Below, piece after piece: positions 16,237 to 24,630 of a stretch of DNA of 64,000 bases. Origin of the DNA: Firmicutes bacterium UBA5201 (lineage in GTDB: Bacteria > Bacillota > Clostridia > Peptostreptococcales > Acidaminobacteraceae); contig DHVT01000015.1 of NCBI GenBank assembly GCA_002412775.1, positions 237,906 to 301,905 on the forward strand. The letters are read 5' to 3'. A program made the position numbers and the translations under genes. The notes beneath the pieces are model-generated. The model saw only the letters and a list, made by a program, of their open reading frames with translations, had not been told where the DNA came from and made no database searches. Position 1 is the stretch's first letter. Each line of letters starts with the position of its first letter.

Positions 16237-17835
16237 ATGCCTATACCTTTCATTGTAGGAGTCACCGGTCATCGAGATATTATCGTCAATGATACGAGTC
16301 TTTTGGAAGAGGTCGTGCGGCTACAACTGAAACAGTTGAAAGACCGGTGCCCTCACACGCCCATGCGGATGGTGAATAGCCTCGCAGAGGGGGCGGACCA
16401 GTTGTGTGCCCAAATCGCCTTGGAACTCGGACTTGAGCTGATTGTAGCGCTTCCAATGGAGCTTTCTGATTATGAAAAGGATTTTCAAGATGATGCGTTA
16501 ATTGGATTACATGAGCTACTGGAAAAGGCAAAAGAAGTGTTTATCGCACCGGACAAGGAATGCAAATCAATGAAAGACAGGGATTATCGGTACCGACAGG
16601 CGGGAATCTATATTGCCTCATCAAGCCATTTACTATTGGCGCTCTGGGATGGAGATAATGAACATGTCAGTTCCTGTGGTACTGCTGCGGTTGTGGATTT
16701 TATGCTGAAGCCAACTTATGATTGTGAGGATTCTCCATTTAAAGCAATGGGGGATGGAGTGGTTTTACACATAAAAACGCCTAGAATGAGCAATCCGGTT
16801 ATGGACGGCGCTTACTCCATTCGATTCCTGGAAAACCATTCAGGTTCATTATATAAAACCCTACAGCTAACGGATCGGTTCAACATGGATTCGACCGACC
16901 TGACGACAACAGATTTATCGATTCCATTGAATAATGAAACTGTTTCAAAGATGGGTCCGATATCGTTGAATCTATACCATCACTTTCAACAGGCGGACGC
17001 TTTATCTGTCATTTACAGGGATAAATATCTGCGGTCAGTGCTGAAGATTTCCATCTTTGGAATGTTGATGGTACTCACTTTTCTTTTATATAATCAGCTG
17101 AATCTCAGCATTTTTCTTGTGATTTATGGGACTTTGTTTTTGGCGATGTTTTTCGTTTTCAAAATAAATAGTAAAAGGCAATTCCAGATTCGATATCTGG
17201 AATATCGGGCACTTGCAGAAAGTATACGAATACAGCTCTACCTTCAGTTGCTTGGAGTTCATCAGAATCTATGTGAAAGCCTGATTTGGCCGAATCATCC
17301 CAAAAACGTATGGATTAGAGATGCAGTAACTGCCTTATTGGTTGGAATACCTGAAAAGGCTGTTTTGACAGAAGAGGAACTGAAGACTTCTTGGATTGTG
17401 GATCAATTGGCTTATCAACAACGAAAGCGAAAAGAGGATGTTAGAAAAGAATCTCTGCAATCGATTACAAAAAAGGTCATGTTGGTGACTTCCATCTTGT
17501 CATTTCTACTGGTTTGCTTCCTACGTATTTTCAATAATCCGAGAATGATGAATTCAGGTGAGGCAATGGTGCTTCAACGGGTATTTGACGTTTTCATGGG
17601 TAGTGTTACCGCCGCGACCGCATTTACTGGTAATTATTATGGCAAACTTTCTCTGAAACGAAAGATTTCAGATCACGACAAAATGATTGCGCTGTATAAA
17701 GTGGCTTTGGAACTTTATGATCACCCAGAGATCAAAAGGGAGAAATTATTTATTACATTGGCGAAGGAAAGTATGATTGAAAATGGGGACTGGTTGACCT
17801 ATTGCAGGGACGAAACACCATCTATCTTTCTCTGA
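16237..17835 (+). CDS. SLOG-domain protein with four membrane helices (SLATT-like effector)
   Basis: A 532-residue protein starting at ATG 16237 behind GGGAG. Residues 1-190 form a SLOG/LOG-type Rossmann domain: FIVGVTGHRD near the N-terminus, NSLAEGADQLCA near 47-58, RQAGIYIASSSHLLLALWDG near 120-140. SLOG domains bind or cleave nucleotide-derived ligands, as in Thoeris ThsA. Two helices lie at about 290-335 and two at about 425-480, separated by a helical segment (RYLEYRALAESIRIQLYLQL) and followed by NYYGKLSLKRKISDHDKM. This recalls SLATT two-helix effector modules. With the TIR partner it suggests a nucleotide second messenger sensed by a membrane-disrupting effector. That role is inferred. 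Confidence 0.78.
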   Translation: MPIPFIVGVTGHRDIIVNDTSLLEEVVRLQLKQLKDRCPHTPMRMVNSLAEGADQLCAQIALELGLELIVALPMELSDYEKDFQDDALIGLHELLEKAKEVFIAPDKECKSMKDRDYRYRQAGIYIASSSHLLLALWDGDNEHVSSCGTAAVVDFMLKPTYDCEDSPFKAMGDGVVLHIKTPRMSNPVMDGAYSIRFLENHSGSLYKTLQLTDRFNMDSTDLTTTDLSIPLNNETVSKMGPISLNLYHHFQQADALSVIYRDKYLRSVLKISIFGMLMVLTFLLYNQLNLSIFLVIYGTLFLAMFFVFKINSKRQFQIRYLEYRALAESIRIQLYLQLLGVHQNLCESLIWPNHPKNVWIRDAVTALLVGIPEKAVLTEEELKTSWIVDQLAYQQRKRKEDVRKESLQSITKKVMLVTSILSFLLVCFLRIFNNPRMMNSGEAMVLQRVFDVFMGSVTAATAFTGNYYGKLSLKRKISDHDKMIALYKVALELYDHPEIKREKLFITLAKESMIENGDWLTYCRDETPSIFL

Positions 17836-17839
17836 TACG

Positions 17840-17874
17840 GAACAAGTGTGCAAATTCGAACACTTGTTCTTTTT
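17840..17874 (+). terminator. Terminator of the TIR-SLOG operon
   Basis: A perfect 10-bp stem GAACAAGTGT / ACACTTGTTC with a 10-base loop is followed by a T5 run. Its right arm doubles as the LexA-type box of the next gene. Confidence 0.85.
17857..17870. promoter_or_regulatory. LexA/DinR-type SOS box
   Basis: CGAACACTTGTTCT fits the Gram-positive LexA core GAAC-N4-GTTC. It overlaps a TTGTTC -35 (17865-17870) with TATAAT at 17887-17892 (16-base spacer), directly upstream of a Y-family polymerase gene. That is the classical SOS target. Confidence 0.75.
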
Positions 17875-17919
17875 CTGTATTTCATATATAATGTAAGAAT
17901 GAAAAGGAGTGTGTGAATC

Positions 17920-19203
17920 ATGGATAATCGTACATATATATGTATTGACCTCAAGTCGTTTTATGCTTCTGTAGAGTGCGTCGAGCGTGGACTTGACCCA
18001 ATGACGACCAACCTTGTAGTAGCTGATCCTGAACGTTCTGATAAAACGATTTGCCTTGCCATCACGCCTTCAATGAAAAAGCTTGGCATCAAAAACCGTT
18101 GCCGTATATTTGAAATTCCAAAAAACATCGAATACATTGTTGCACCTCCAAGGATGCAGAAATATATTGATTACTCGGCTGAAATCTACGCCATCTATTT
18201 GAGATTTGTCTCGAAGGATGATATACATATCTATTCCATCGATGAGGCATTTCTTGATATCACTGAATATCTATCCACATATCATTTGACTGCAAAAGAA
18301 ATGGCCATGATGCTCATGGGTGAGATCCTCAGAGAAGTTGGGGTCCGCGCCACATGCGGCATCGGAACAAATCTGTATTTGGCGAAAATCGCACTTGATA
18401 TCACTGCAAAGCACTCCCCGGACTTCATTGGAGTACTCGATGAAGAGTCATTTCGTGAAATCCTTTGGGATCATAAACCCCTGATCGATTTTTGGCGTAT
18501 AGGCAAGGGAACGGCTTCAACACTTGAGCGATATGGGATCACAACCATGAGGCAAATTGCGGAAATGGATGAGGACTTCTTATATAACCTGTTTGGTATT
18601 GATGCGGAACTGCTCATTGATCACGCCTGGGGGCGTGAACCGGTGACCATTTCTGACATAAAAGCATATAAACCAAAATCGAACTGTATTTCCAGCGGAC
18701 AAGTTCTAATGAGGGATTACAATTTTGAAGATGGTCGACTCATTGTTCGTGAGATGATGGATTTGCTTTGTTTGGATCTTGTCGACAGAGGGCTGGTCAC
18801 AGATTCCGTGACTATTTATATCGGTTATTCAAATGCGCTCCATGCTGAACCTGTCAGAGGTACTGCCAAACTGAACAAAGCAACCAACGCCGACAGTGTC
18901 ATACTGCCTGCAGTAACAGATCTTTATGAGCGTATAGTGGATCGTAAAAAGCCCGTACGCAGAATAAATATCACATGCAACCATGTCACTGAAGATATTC
19001 CTAGCGAAGCGATTCAAATCAGTATGTTTGATAATCCTAAAGATGACCAATCCACTGAGCGTAATAACAGAGTTCAAAAAGCAGTTTTAGGAATAAAGAA
19101 GAAATACGGAAAGAATTCAATCCTAAAAGGAATGAACTACAGTGAAGGAGCGACAACCAGGGATCGGAATCGTCAGATAGGAGGGCATAAAAGTGGCGAA
19201 TAG
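17920..19203 (+). CDS. Y-family (UmuC/UvrX-type) translesion DNA polymerase
   Basis: A 427-residue error-prone polymerase of the UmuC-like YqjW/UvrX group. The catalytic motifs are ICIDLKSFYASVECVERG (first Asp and steric-gate region), YSIDEAFLDITEY (acidic pair) and the ATCGIGTNLYLAKIALD loop, followed by a helix-hairpin-helix region (FWRIGKGTASTLERYGI). It copies across lesions during the SOS response. Regulation is supported by the LexA-type box upstream. Its 3' end overlaps the YolD-like gene by 11 bases. Confidence 0.9.
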   Translation: MDNRTYICIDLKSFYASVECVERGLDPMTTNLVVADPERSDKTICLAITPSMKKLGIKNRCRIFEIPKNIEYIVAPPRMQKYIDYSAEIYAIYLRFVSKDDIHIYSIDEAFLDITEYLSTYHLTAKEMAMMLMGEILREVGVRATCGIGTNLYLAKIALDITAKHSPDFIGVLDEESFREILWDHKPLIDFWRIGKGTASTLERYGITTMRQIAEMDEDFLYNLFGIDAELLIDHAWGREPVTISDIKAYKPKSNCISSGQVLMRDYNFEDGRLIVREMMDLLCLDLVDRGLVTDSVTIYIGYSNALHAEPVRGTAKLNKATNADSVILPAVTDLYERIVDRKKPVRRINITCNHVTEDIPSEAIQISMFDNPKDDQSTERNNRVQKAVLGIKKKYGKNSILKGMNYSEGATTRDRNRQIGGHKSGE

Positions 19204-19534
19204 ACCAAAATCACCTATGCCAATCTCTGAAAGGGCAAAACAGTTCTTACCGTTCGCAGCCGTTAAAGGATTAAACGAAGCACTTGAGAAAAAAGAAAAG
19301 GTAGCTCTTTCAAAGACAGAAATGTCCGAAGATTTGGCTGCAGAGCTGAATGAAAAAATCCACAATGTCCAGAAAGGTTCAATTGTCACAATCACACATT
19401 TTTATAATGACGATTTTATTGAGTTGACTGGAACAGTCGTTCAGATAGATTCTGCATACCGTACCATACAGATTGATGATAATAGTATTGATATGGATGA
19501 TATTTTGGGTATAAGGATAGTTGAGAAGCTGTGA
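19193..19534 (+). CDS. YolD-like protein
   Basis: This 113-residue protein begins with GTG behind GGAGGG, overlapping the polymerase gene. It contains the family's RAKQFLPFAAVKGLNEAL motif and a C-terminal beta segment (TGTVVQIDSAYRTIQID). YolD-like proteins are the usual partners of UvrX/UmuC-type polymerases in Firmicutes and are thought to act like UmuD. The overlap and shared SOS promoter support joint function. Confidence 0.88.
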   Translation: MANRPKSPMPISERAKQFLPFAAVKGLNEALEKKEKVALSKTEMSEDLAAELNEKIHNVQKGSIVTITHFYNDDFIELTGTVVQIDSAYRTIQIDDNSIDMDDILGIRIVEKL

Positions 19535-19623
19535 TCATATGATCAACTTAAGGAAGTTTATGACAAGGCTTTCAGAGTCAAGCTCATAAGATTGGGTATA
19601 AGTGTAGTGAAAGTGAGGTTCAT

Positions 19624-20511
19624 ATGAATATTATACAATTAAACAGAATGAAAAATGATCTTGGATTTATAGCGGCGTTAGACCAAAGTGGAGGGAGTAC
19701 TCCAAATGCCCTTCTGGCATATGGAATACCAAAAGATGCTTATTCGAATGATGCGGAAATGTTTGAATTGGTTCATCAAATGAGATCGAGAATTATGGAA
19801 AGTCCCGCTTTTAACAAGGATAGAATTCTTGGGGCGATTTTATTTGAGAAAACCATGGATTCCATGGTGGAGGGTCAATATAGCGCAGATTACCTCTGGG
19901 ATACCAAAGGCATCTTACCATTTCTAAAAGTCGATAGTGGACTTGCTGAACTAGGCAATGGTGTTCAATTGATGAAGCCTATACCAAATTTGGATGAGTT
20001 GCTTGTTCGTGCCAATGAACGTCATATTTTTGGTACCAAGATGCGTTCCGTAATTAAAGAAGCCAACAAAGAGGGTATAAAAGCTATTGTTGATCAGCAA
20101 TTTGAGATTGCGAAAATCATCAGTGAAGCGGGTTTGATTCCAATAATTGAGCCGGAAGTGGACATCAATACGCTAGACAAAAAAGGTGCGGAAGCGATTC
20201 TAAAAGAAGAGTTGGTGAGACATATCAATACTTTGGATGAAAATCATCAAGTGATATTCAAGCTCACAATTCCAACGGAAAACAACTTGTATGCGGATTT
20301 GATGAAACTCCCCAATGTTGTGAGAGTAGTCGCTTTATCAGGAGGTTACTCCAGAGAGTTGGCAAATAAGTTACTCGCTCATAATCACGGGCTCATTGCG
20401 AGCTTTTCAAGAGCATTATCGGAAGGTTTACATGCGGACCAGACTGATGATGAGTTCAATGAGATGTTGGATGAAGCCATTCAGAAAATTTTTGAAGCTT
20501 CAATCAAGTAG
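19624..20511 (+). CDS. fda: Class I fructose-1,6-bisphosphate aldolase (short bacterial type)
   Basis: The 295-residue product closely follows the staphylococcal Fda pattern: GFIAALDQSGGSTPNALLAYG at the N-terminus, RILGAILFEKTMD, VPIIEPEVDIN-like IIEPEVDINT, FKLTIPTENNLYADL (Schiff-base lysine region) and VVALSGGYSRELAN. It cleaves fructose-1,6-bisphosphate to dihydroxyacetone phosphate and glyceraldehyde-3-phosphate without a metal. It stands alone with its own terminator; no other glycolytic genes adjoin it. Confidence 0.95.
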   Translation: MNIIQLNRMKNDLGFIAALDQSGGSTPNALLAYGIPKDAYSNDAEMFELVHQMRSRIMESPAFNKDRILGAILFEKTMDSMVEGQYSADYLWDTKGILPFLKVDSGLAELGNGVQLMKPIPNLDELLVRANERHIFGTKMRSVIKEANKEGIKAIVDQQFEIAKIISEAGLIPIIEPEVDINTLDKKGAEAILKEELVRHINTLDENHQVIFKLTIPTENNLYADLMKLPNVVRVVALSGGYSRELANKLLAHNHGLIASFSRALSEGLHADQTDDEFNEMLDEAIQKIFEASIK

Positions 20512-20520
20512 ACCAATTAT

Positions 20521-20572
20521 AAAAGATAGTCATACATGCCAGATTAATGGCAACGTATGCTATCTTTTTTTT
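20521..20572 (+). terminator. Rho-independent terminator of the aldolase gene
   Basis: AAAAGATAGTCATAC pairs imperfectly with GTATGCTATCTTTT, with an inner TGCCA / TGGCA stem, and ends in eight T residues. Confidence 0.88.
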
Positions 20573-20650
20573 GTAGGTATGGCATGGTCTTGTCAAAAAT
20601 AGGGTATAAAGAAATCACTATGCAATAATAATGGAGAGGAGGAGAATAAA

Positions 20651-21790
20651 ATGAAATCTAAAAGTATGAGGTATATTCCATTCACCCTAATATTGGTTCT
20701 ATTGGTGTTACTGTCTTCTGGTAACATTTCATCAGCTGTGGAAGCAAATGCGGGCAACTATAAAACCGCAATCAATTTGGATGCCCAGACTTTGACAATC
20801 TCTCGGCCAGATCAGGTGACCAACGGAGATTTCCTGCTTGCTCAAATTACTTTTGAGAAGGGTATGGATGCGTTACCAGTTACGATTCCTGCGGACTGGA
20901 ACCTTATCCTGACTACTCATGCGGCGGTCAGTGGTGGCAATAAAGACATAGGCCAGTCGCTATATTGGAAAACTGCCAGCAATAATGAACCGGTAGCCTA
21001 TACCTGGACCTTCGGTCAGAAGGTTAAGGCTTTAGGCGGGATACAGAGATATACAGGTATTGATGCAAATAATCCTATAGTGGCTTCTTCAGGTAGAGGT
21101 GGAGAAGGAGATGCGACAGGTCAAAACCAGATGAATGCTCCCGAATTGATCGCATCTACTGGGATGAAACTGGTTGGTTTTTACGGGTTTAAAGGAATGG
21201 CAATCTTGGATTCCCCTGCCGGTATGACAAAACTCTACCAAGCTTGGGATGAACAAAACAGTTACTCAGTCCTCGCGGTAGAGGAAAACATTCTAAAGCA
21301 AGGTGCAACCGGTGAGAGGACAGCTCTATCTTGGGAGTATGATGAGCCAGGTAAATCCATAGAGTCGGAATGGGTAGCTCAAATGGTTTTACTGAGAACA
21401 ACCGGGACTCAAACCACTATTCCGGTAGTTGAGGCTCCAACGGAGGTCAAGGTACTGATTGATGGAGTGCCACTAACAATGATTGACAAGCCATTCATTG
21501 AAAATGGTAGAACATTGGTGCCAATGCGTGCTTTGTTTGAATCTTTCGGTGCAGAAGTATCATGGGATTCAGTCAATAAGATTGCTCTTGCTGTACAAAA
21601 TGACATCACAATAAGGATTCCCATCGGAAGTACCCGACCGACAGTCAATGGCATTACAGTACTCATCGATGTACCTGCAAAAATTGTAAATGGACGCACT
21701 TATATTCCGCTCCGATTTGTAGGTGAATTTTTAGGCTATACAGTCGGATGGGATGGACCATCTAAAACAGTGACAATAACAACACAATAG
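20651..21790 (+). CDS. Secreted protein with C-terminal copper-amine-oxidase-N-type stalk domain
   Basis: A 379-residue exported protein with a signal peptide ending near SSAVEA (residue 32). Residues about 35-250 are a beta-rich domain of unrecognised family (TISRPDQVTNGDFLLAQITF; WTFGQKVKALGGIQRYTGID). The last ~115 residues form the stalk module with two conserved cores, ENGRTLVPMRALFESFGAEV and VNGRTYIPLRFVGEFLGYTV. A role at the cell surface is inferred. The start has an excellent GGAGAGGAGG site. The diguanylate cyclase gene follows after 31 bases. Confidence 0.8.
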   Translation: MKSKSMRYIPFTLILVLLVLLSSGNISSAVEANAGNYKTAINLDAQTLTISRPDQVTNGDFLLAQITFEKGMDALPVTIPADWNLILTTHAAVSGGNKDIGQSLYWKTASNNEPVAYTWTFGQKVKALGGIQRYTGIDANNPIVASSGRGGEGDATGQNQMNAPELIASTGMKLVGFYGFKGMAILDSPAGMTKLYQAWDEQNSYSVLAVEENILKQGATGERTALSWEYDEPGKSIESEWVAQMVLLRTTGTQTTIPVVEAPTEVKVLIDGVPLTMIDKPFIENGRTLVPMRALFESFGAEVSWDSVNKIALAVQNDITIRIPIGSTRPTVNGITVLIDVPAKIVNGRTYIPLRFVGEFLGYTVGWDGPSKTVTITTQ

Positions 21791-21821
21791 AAAGTGTTAA
21801 AATAACAGCGATGGGGGTCCG

Positions 21822-22934
21822 ATGGAAAAAAAGACTTACAATTGGAACCGCAAGCTATTGAATTATTTGTGGGTGATGGTTGGGGTTTCTTTTGTAGTGC
21901 CGATCATCAATTATCCATTTACAGATTTGGAACTGATGGAGTTTATAGTATTTCGAATTGCTATTCCACTGAGTATTCAACTTTTGGTCATGCTGAGTTT
22001 GGAATATTTAAACAGGAAGCGGAATTCGAACAACGATTATATTACAATTTTGGGAAGTATGGCAATGGTCTTGGCTATGAATCTTGCGCATGTTACAGTA
22101 GTGCATGTGATGTTGCCATTATTCATTTTACCAATTTTCATAGGTATTTTTACAATAGAGGCAAAGAAAATCTTATTTTCCTTTGTGATTTCTTTTTTTT
22201 CGTTTGTCGTTCTAAATATCCTGCACCCAATATTTGATTTTGATACGGTGGAGAGCATCACGTTTCTTTTCGTTTTATGCAGTGCGGCCTATTTAAGCCT
22301 AGAAATCACCAAACGGTACAAGCACTTGAATCAGGAACTTTTAAAGTCTGTTTCCAATGAAAAGGAATTGCTGTATAAGAACATTCACATGGAGAAAATG
22401 TCCAAAATGGATTTGCCAACCAATCTTTACAACCATAAAACATTTCACGAACATTTGGAACGTCTGTGGGAATCGTTTAACCAAAATTCTTTTGAATTCC
22501 ATTTGGCAGTGCTGGATTTGGACAATTTCAAAAAAATCAACGACGTTTTTGGACATGCCGTTGGAGATGTTGTAATTAGGGAAACAGCCGAGATTATAAA
22601 CGCCTTTGTTGATACCAATGATTATGCTTCCCGCTATGGTGGTGAGGAATTTGCCATTTTGTTTACGGAAAAAAGTTTGCATTCCTGTCTGGCAACGTTG
22701 GAATTGATTCGGAAGAGTTTGGAGGCGTTCAAATTTGATGACATGGGTTCAAACAATGTGACCGTCAGCATCGGGATTGCAGGGGCAAACCACTATAGGA
22801 CAAAAGAGGAATTTTTTAAATCGGCTGACGATTGTCTTTATATGGCTAAGGCGTGTGGAAAAAATCAAATTGTGACGGATCTGGATAAAAAAACATGTAA
22901 GGAGGGAAAAAATGGAAATCCCAAAAGCTATTAA
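21822..22934 (+). CDS. Membrane-bound GGDEF diguanylate cyclase
   Basis: A 370-residue protein with about six N-terminal membrane helices (residues 15-175), a short coiled linker and a GGDEF domain. The active-site motif is RYGGEEF, and VLDLDNFKKINDVFGHAVGD supplies the metal-binding Asp and substrate residues. It should make c-di-GMP from GTP. The RxxD inhibitory site is absent: DTND occupies that position, so product inhibition may be lost. It overlaps the next gene by 23 bases. Confidence 0.9.
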   Translation: MEKKTYNWNRKLLNYLWVMVGVSFVVPIINYPFTDLELMEFIVFRIAIPLSIQLLVMLSLEYLNRKRNSNNDYITILGSMAMVLAMNLAHVTVVHVMLPLFILPIFIGIFTIEAKKILFSFVISFFSFVVLNILHPIFDFDTVESITFLFVLCSAAYLSLEITKRYKHLNQELLKSVSNEKELLYKNIHMEKMSKMDLPTNLYNHKTFHEHLERLWESFNQNSFEFHLAVLDLDNFKKINDVFGHAVGDVVIRETAEIINAFVDTNDYASRYGGEEFAILFTEKSLHSCLATLELIRKSLEAFKFDDMGSNNVTVSIGIAGANHYRTKEEFFKSADDCLYMAKACGKNQIVTDLDKKTCKEGKNGNPKSY

Positions 22935-23322
22935 AGATTTGCTAGAGAATGAAAAACTATGTGCGATGGCTACTTGTTGGGAGGATAAACCCTATTTGTC
23001 ACTCATGAATTTCACCTATGTCGAGTCAGAAAACAAGGTCGTTCTAAGCAGCAGAAGAGATAGCATGAAATACTTCAATATTCAAAAAAACGAACACATT
23101 TCATTGCTGCTGTTTTCAAGTTCTCATAAATTGAGTGCCACTTTTTTGGGTACTGCCTTGATCATGGAAAATGATGAGGAAAAACACTATAGAGAACTGC
23201 ATATGAAAAGGAACAATATGCCACAATTCATCATAGGAGACAATATTGGAATAATTGTTTTCAGCATTGAAAAAATTATTGTTTCCGACAACGAAGATCA
23301 GTTGAATATTGTGTCAATCTAA
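22912..23322 (+). CDS. Pyridoxamine 5'-phosphate oxidase-like flavin-binding protein
   Basis: A 136-residue split-barrel protein (KLCAMATCWEDKPYLSLMNF; VVLSSRRDSMKYFNIQKNEH; LSATFLGTALIME). This fold binds FMN or F420/heme and is used in small reductases. The specific reaction is unknown. Its GGAGGG site and ATG lie inside the end of the diguanylate cyclase gene, so the two are translationally coupled. Confidence 0.78.
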   Translation: MEIPKAIKDLLENEKLCAMATCWEDKPYLSLMNFTYVESENKVVLSSRRDSMKYFNIQKNEHISLLLFSSSHKLSATFLGTALIMENDEEKHYRELHMKRNNMPQFIIGDNIGIIVFSIEKIIVSDNEDQLNIVSI

Positions 23323-23360
23323 TGTGATGTGAACCGCTGATGCGGCAACGCATTGGTGTA

Positions 23361-23397
23361 AAATAAAGACCATCCTAAATGGAATGGTCTTATTTTT
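23361..23397. terminator. Bidirectional terminator
   Basis: AAATAAAGACCATCC pairs with GGAATGGTCTTATTT with minor mismatches, between convergent genes ending at 23322 and 23417. T-rich or A-rich tails lie on both sides. Confidence 0.8.
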
Positions 23398-23416
23398 ATG
23401 CCGAGATTTATAGACT

Positions 23417-24376
23417 TCATGTTCTTAAGAAATTAACGATTCGGTCATCGAAATCGCGGATCAGTTCATGAGAAAAATTAGGGTACAGGATATGCTCTTT
23501 ATAGCACTTCAAACCTGAAAAAACAGCAAATTGAGTGGATGGTGGACAGATGTCATCGAGTAAACCTGTTCCCATCAAGACAGCGCCTTGAATTCTGGGA
23601 GCAAAATTTTTGACATCGATGTATCCTAGTTTTTCAAATGTCTTGTCTACTTTTATGCCAGATGGGTCGAACCATTTGTTATAATATCTAAGACCTTCAT
23701 ACGCGATCAGATCAAGGTTCAAATCCCAAACGCGTTTGTAATCGGAGAGAAAAGGATATAGTGCGCAGATTCTTTTAATGTCTTTATTGAGAGCTGCGCA
23801 TACCAGCGCAAGAGCCGCACCCTGACTGGCACCATTGGAATAAAGTTTTTCCTGATCGGTTTCAGGAATGGTTTTCATCAAATTGACTAACACAACTGTA
23901 TCCAGAAACACTTTACGATAGTATAGATCATCTGGAGTCTCGCCAGCCAAGCCCATAATAATGTGACCGCTTACTGTTGTCCCAGGATAGGAGCTTTTAT
24001 CATGGCTTCTCCCACCTTGTCCTCTACAATCCATTGAAACGACAGACATATCAGAAGCCACAAATCCTGAAAGCTCCAAAAAAGATCGAGAAGAACCAGG
24101 ATATCCGTGGAATTGAAATACCAGAGGCTTCTTTTCATTTCCAGTTGGGCGCAGGTATTTTGCGTAGATCATAGAGCCATCAAAGCTTTCGAATGTCAAA
24201 TCGTAGCACTGCATCATTTTGGAACTCATTTCAGGTAAAAATGTCAGTTCGTATGATGCTTTATAATCTTTGACCATTGAGAGTTGTCGGTCCCAGTAAT
24301 TGTTGAAATCCGGTGGGCATGGCGTAATGCCCTTATAATTCTTAAGTTCCTCAAGTGTCATATCACCGTCGATCAT
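23417..24376 (-). CDS. Acetyl xylan esterase/cephalosporin-C deacetylase-family esterase (AXE1)
   Basis: A 319-residue alpha/beta hydrolase. The nucleophile lies in SNGASQGAALALV, the Asp in TGLLDDICPPSTQF and the His in NFSHE, and the oxyanion segment is FQFHGYPGSS. MDCRGQGGRS is typical of the AXE1 family, which removes acetyl groups from sugars and related esters. It is divergent from the sialic acid operon, so deacetylation of O-acetylated sialic acid is an attractive but unproven role. ATG 24376 follows GGAGGT and is preferred to TTG 24388. No signal peptide, so it is cytoplasmic. Confidence 0.85.
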   Translation of the reverse strand: MIDGDMTLEELKNYKGITPCPPDFNNYWDRQLSMVKDYKASYELTFLPEMSSKMMQCYDLTFESFDGSMIYAKYLRPTGNEKKPLVFQFHGYPGSSRSFLELSGFVASDMSVVSMDCRGQGGRSHDKSSYPGTTVSGHIIMGLAGETPDDLYYRKVFLDTVVLVNLMKTIPETDQEKLYSNGASQGAALALVCAALNKDIKRICALYPFLSDYKRVWDLNLDLIAYEGLRYYNKWFDPSGIKVDKTFEKLGYIDVKNFAPRIQGAVLMGTGLLDDICPPSTQFAVFSGLKCYKEHILYPNFSHELIRDFDDRIVNFLRT

Positions 24377-24501
24377 GATTACCTCCAAGATATTTTCTTT
24401 AAATATATCACATGAACTATAGGGGGTAAATGAGAAAAAGAGACAAATGTCAGTAAAACTTCAAAAATATAAAAAAAGTGGAGCAAATATTCATTTTCTT
24501 G

Positions 24502-24530
24502 TTTACATCACTTTTTTTGTATGCTATATT
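24502..24530 (+). promoter_or_regulatory. Promoter of the sialic acid operon
   Basis: TTTACA (24502-24507), 17-base spacer, TATATT (24525-24530), with an extended TGC just before the -10. It is about 100 bases ahead of the first gene. Confidence 0.6.
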
Positions 24531-24556
24531 TACATTATAAATACCAGATGCGAATT

Positions 24557-24568
24557 TCGAACGTTCGA
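24557..24568. promoter_or_regulatory. Perfect palindrome TCGAACGTTCGA, candidate operator
   Basis: A 12-bp perfect palindrome about 20 bases downstream of the likely transcription start. This is a typical repressor position, perhaps for the RpiR-family regulator encoded within the operon. Confidence 0.45.
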
Positions 24569-24630
24569 GTATCTACAAGATTATGACATCGTTTTGCTAC
24601 AAGGTCAAAAAATTGTAAGGGGAAATAAGC

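Noticed and set aside
13737..17835. Calling the TIR-SLOG pair a bona fide Thoeris system
   Set aside because: Thoeris ThsA has SIR2-SLOG (or macro-TM in type II). Here the SLOG protein has no SIR2 domain and the TIR protein is a membrane WD40 fusion, so the name would overstate the evidence.
24557..24568. TCGAACGTTCGA as a LexA-type SOS box
   Set aside because: The GAAC and GTTC half-sites have no four-base spacer, so it does not fit the LexA consensus. It is kept only as a possible operator for another regulator.
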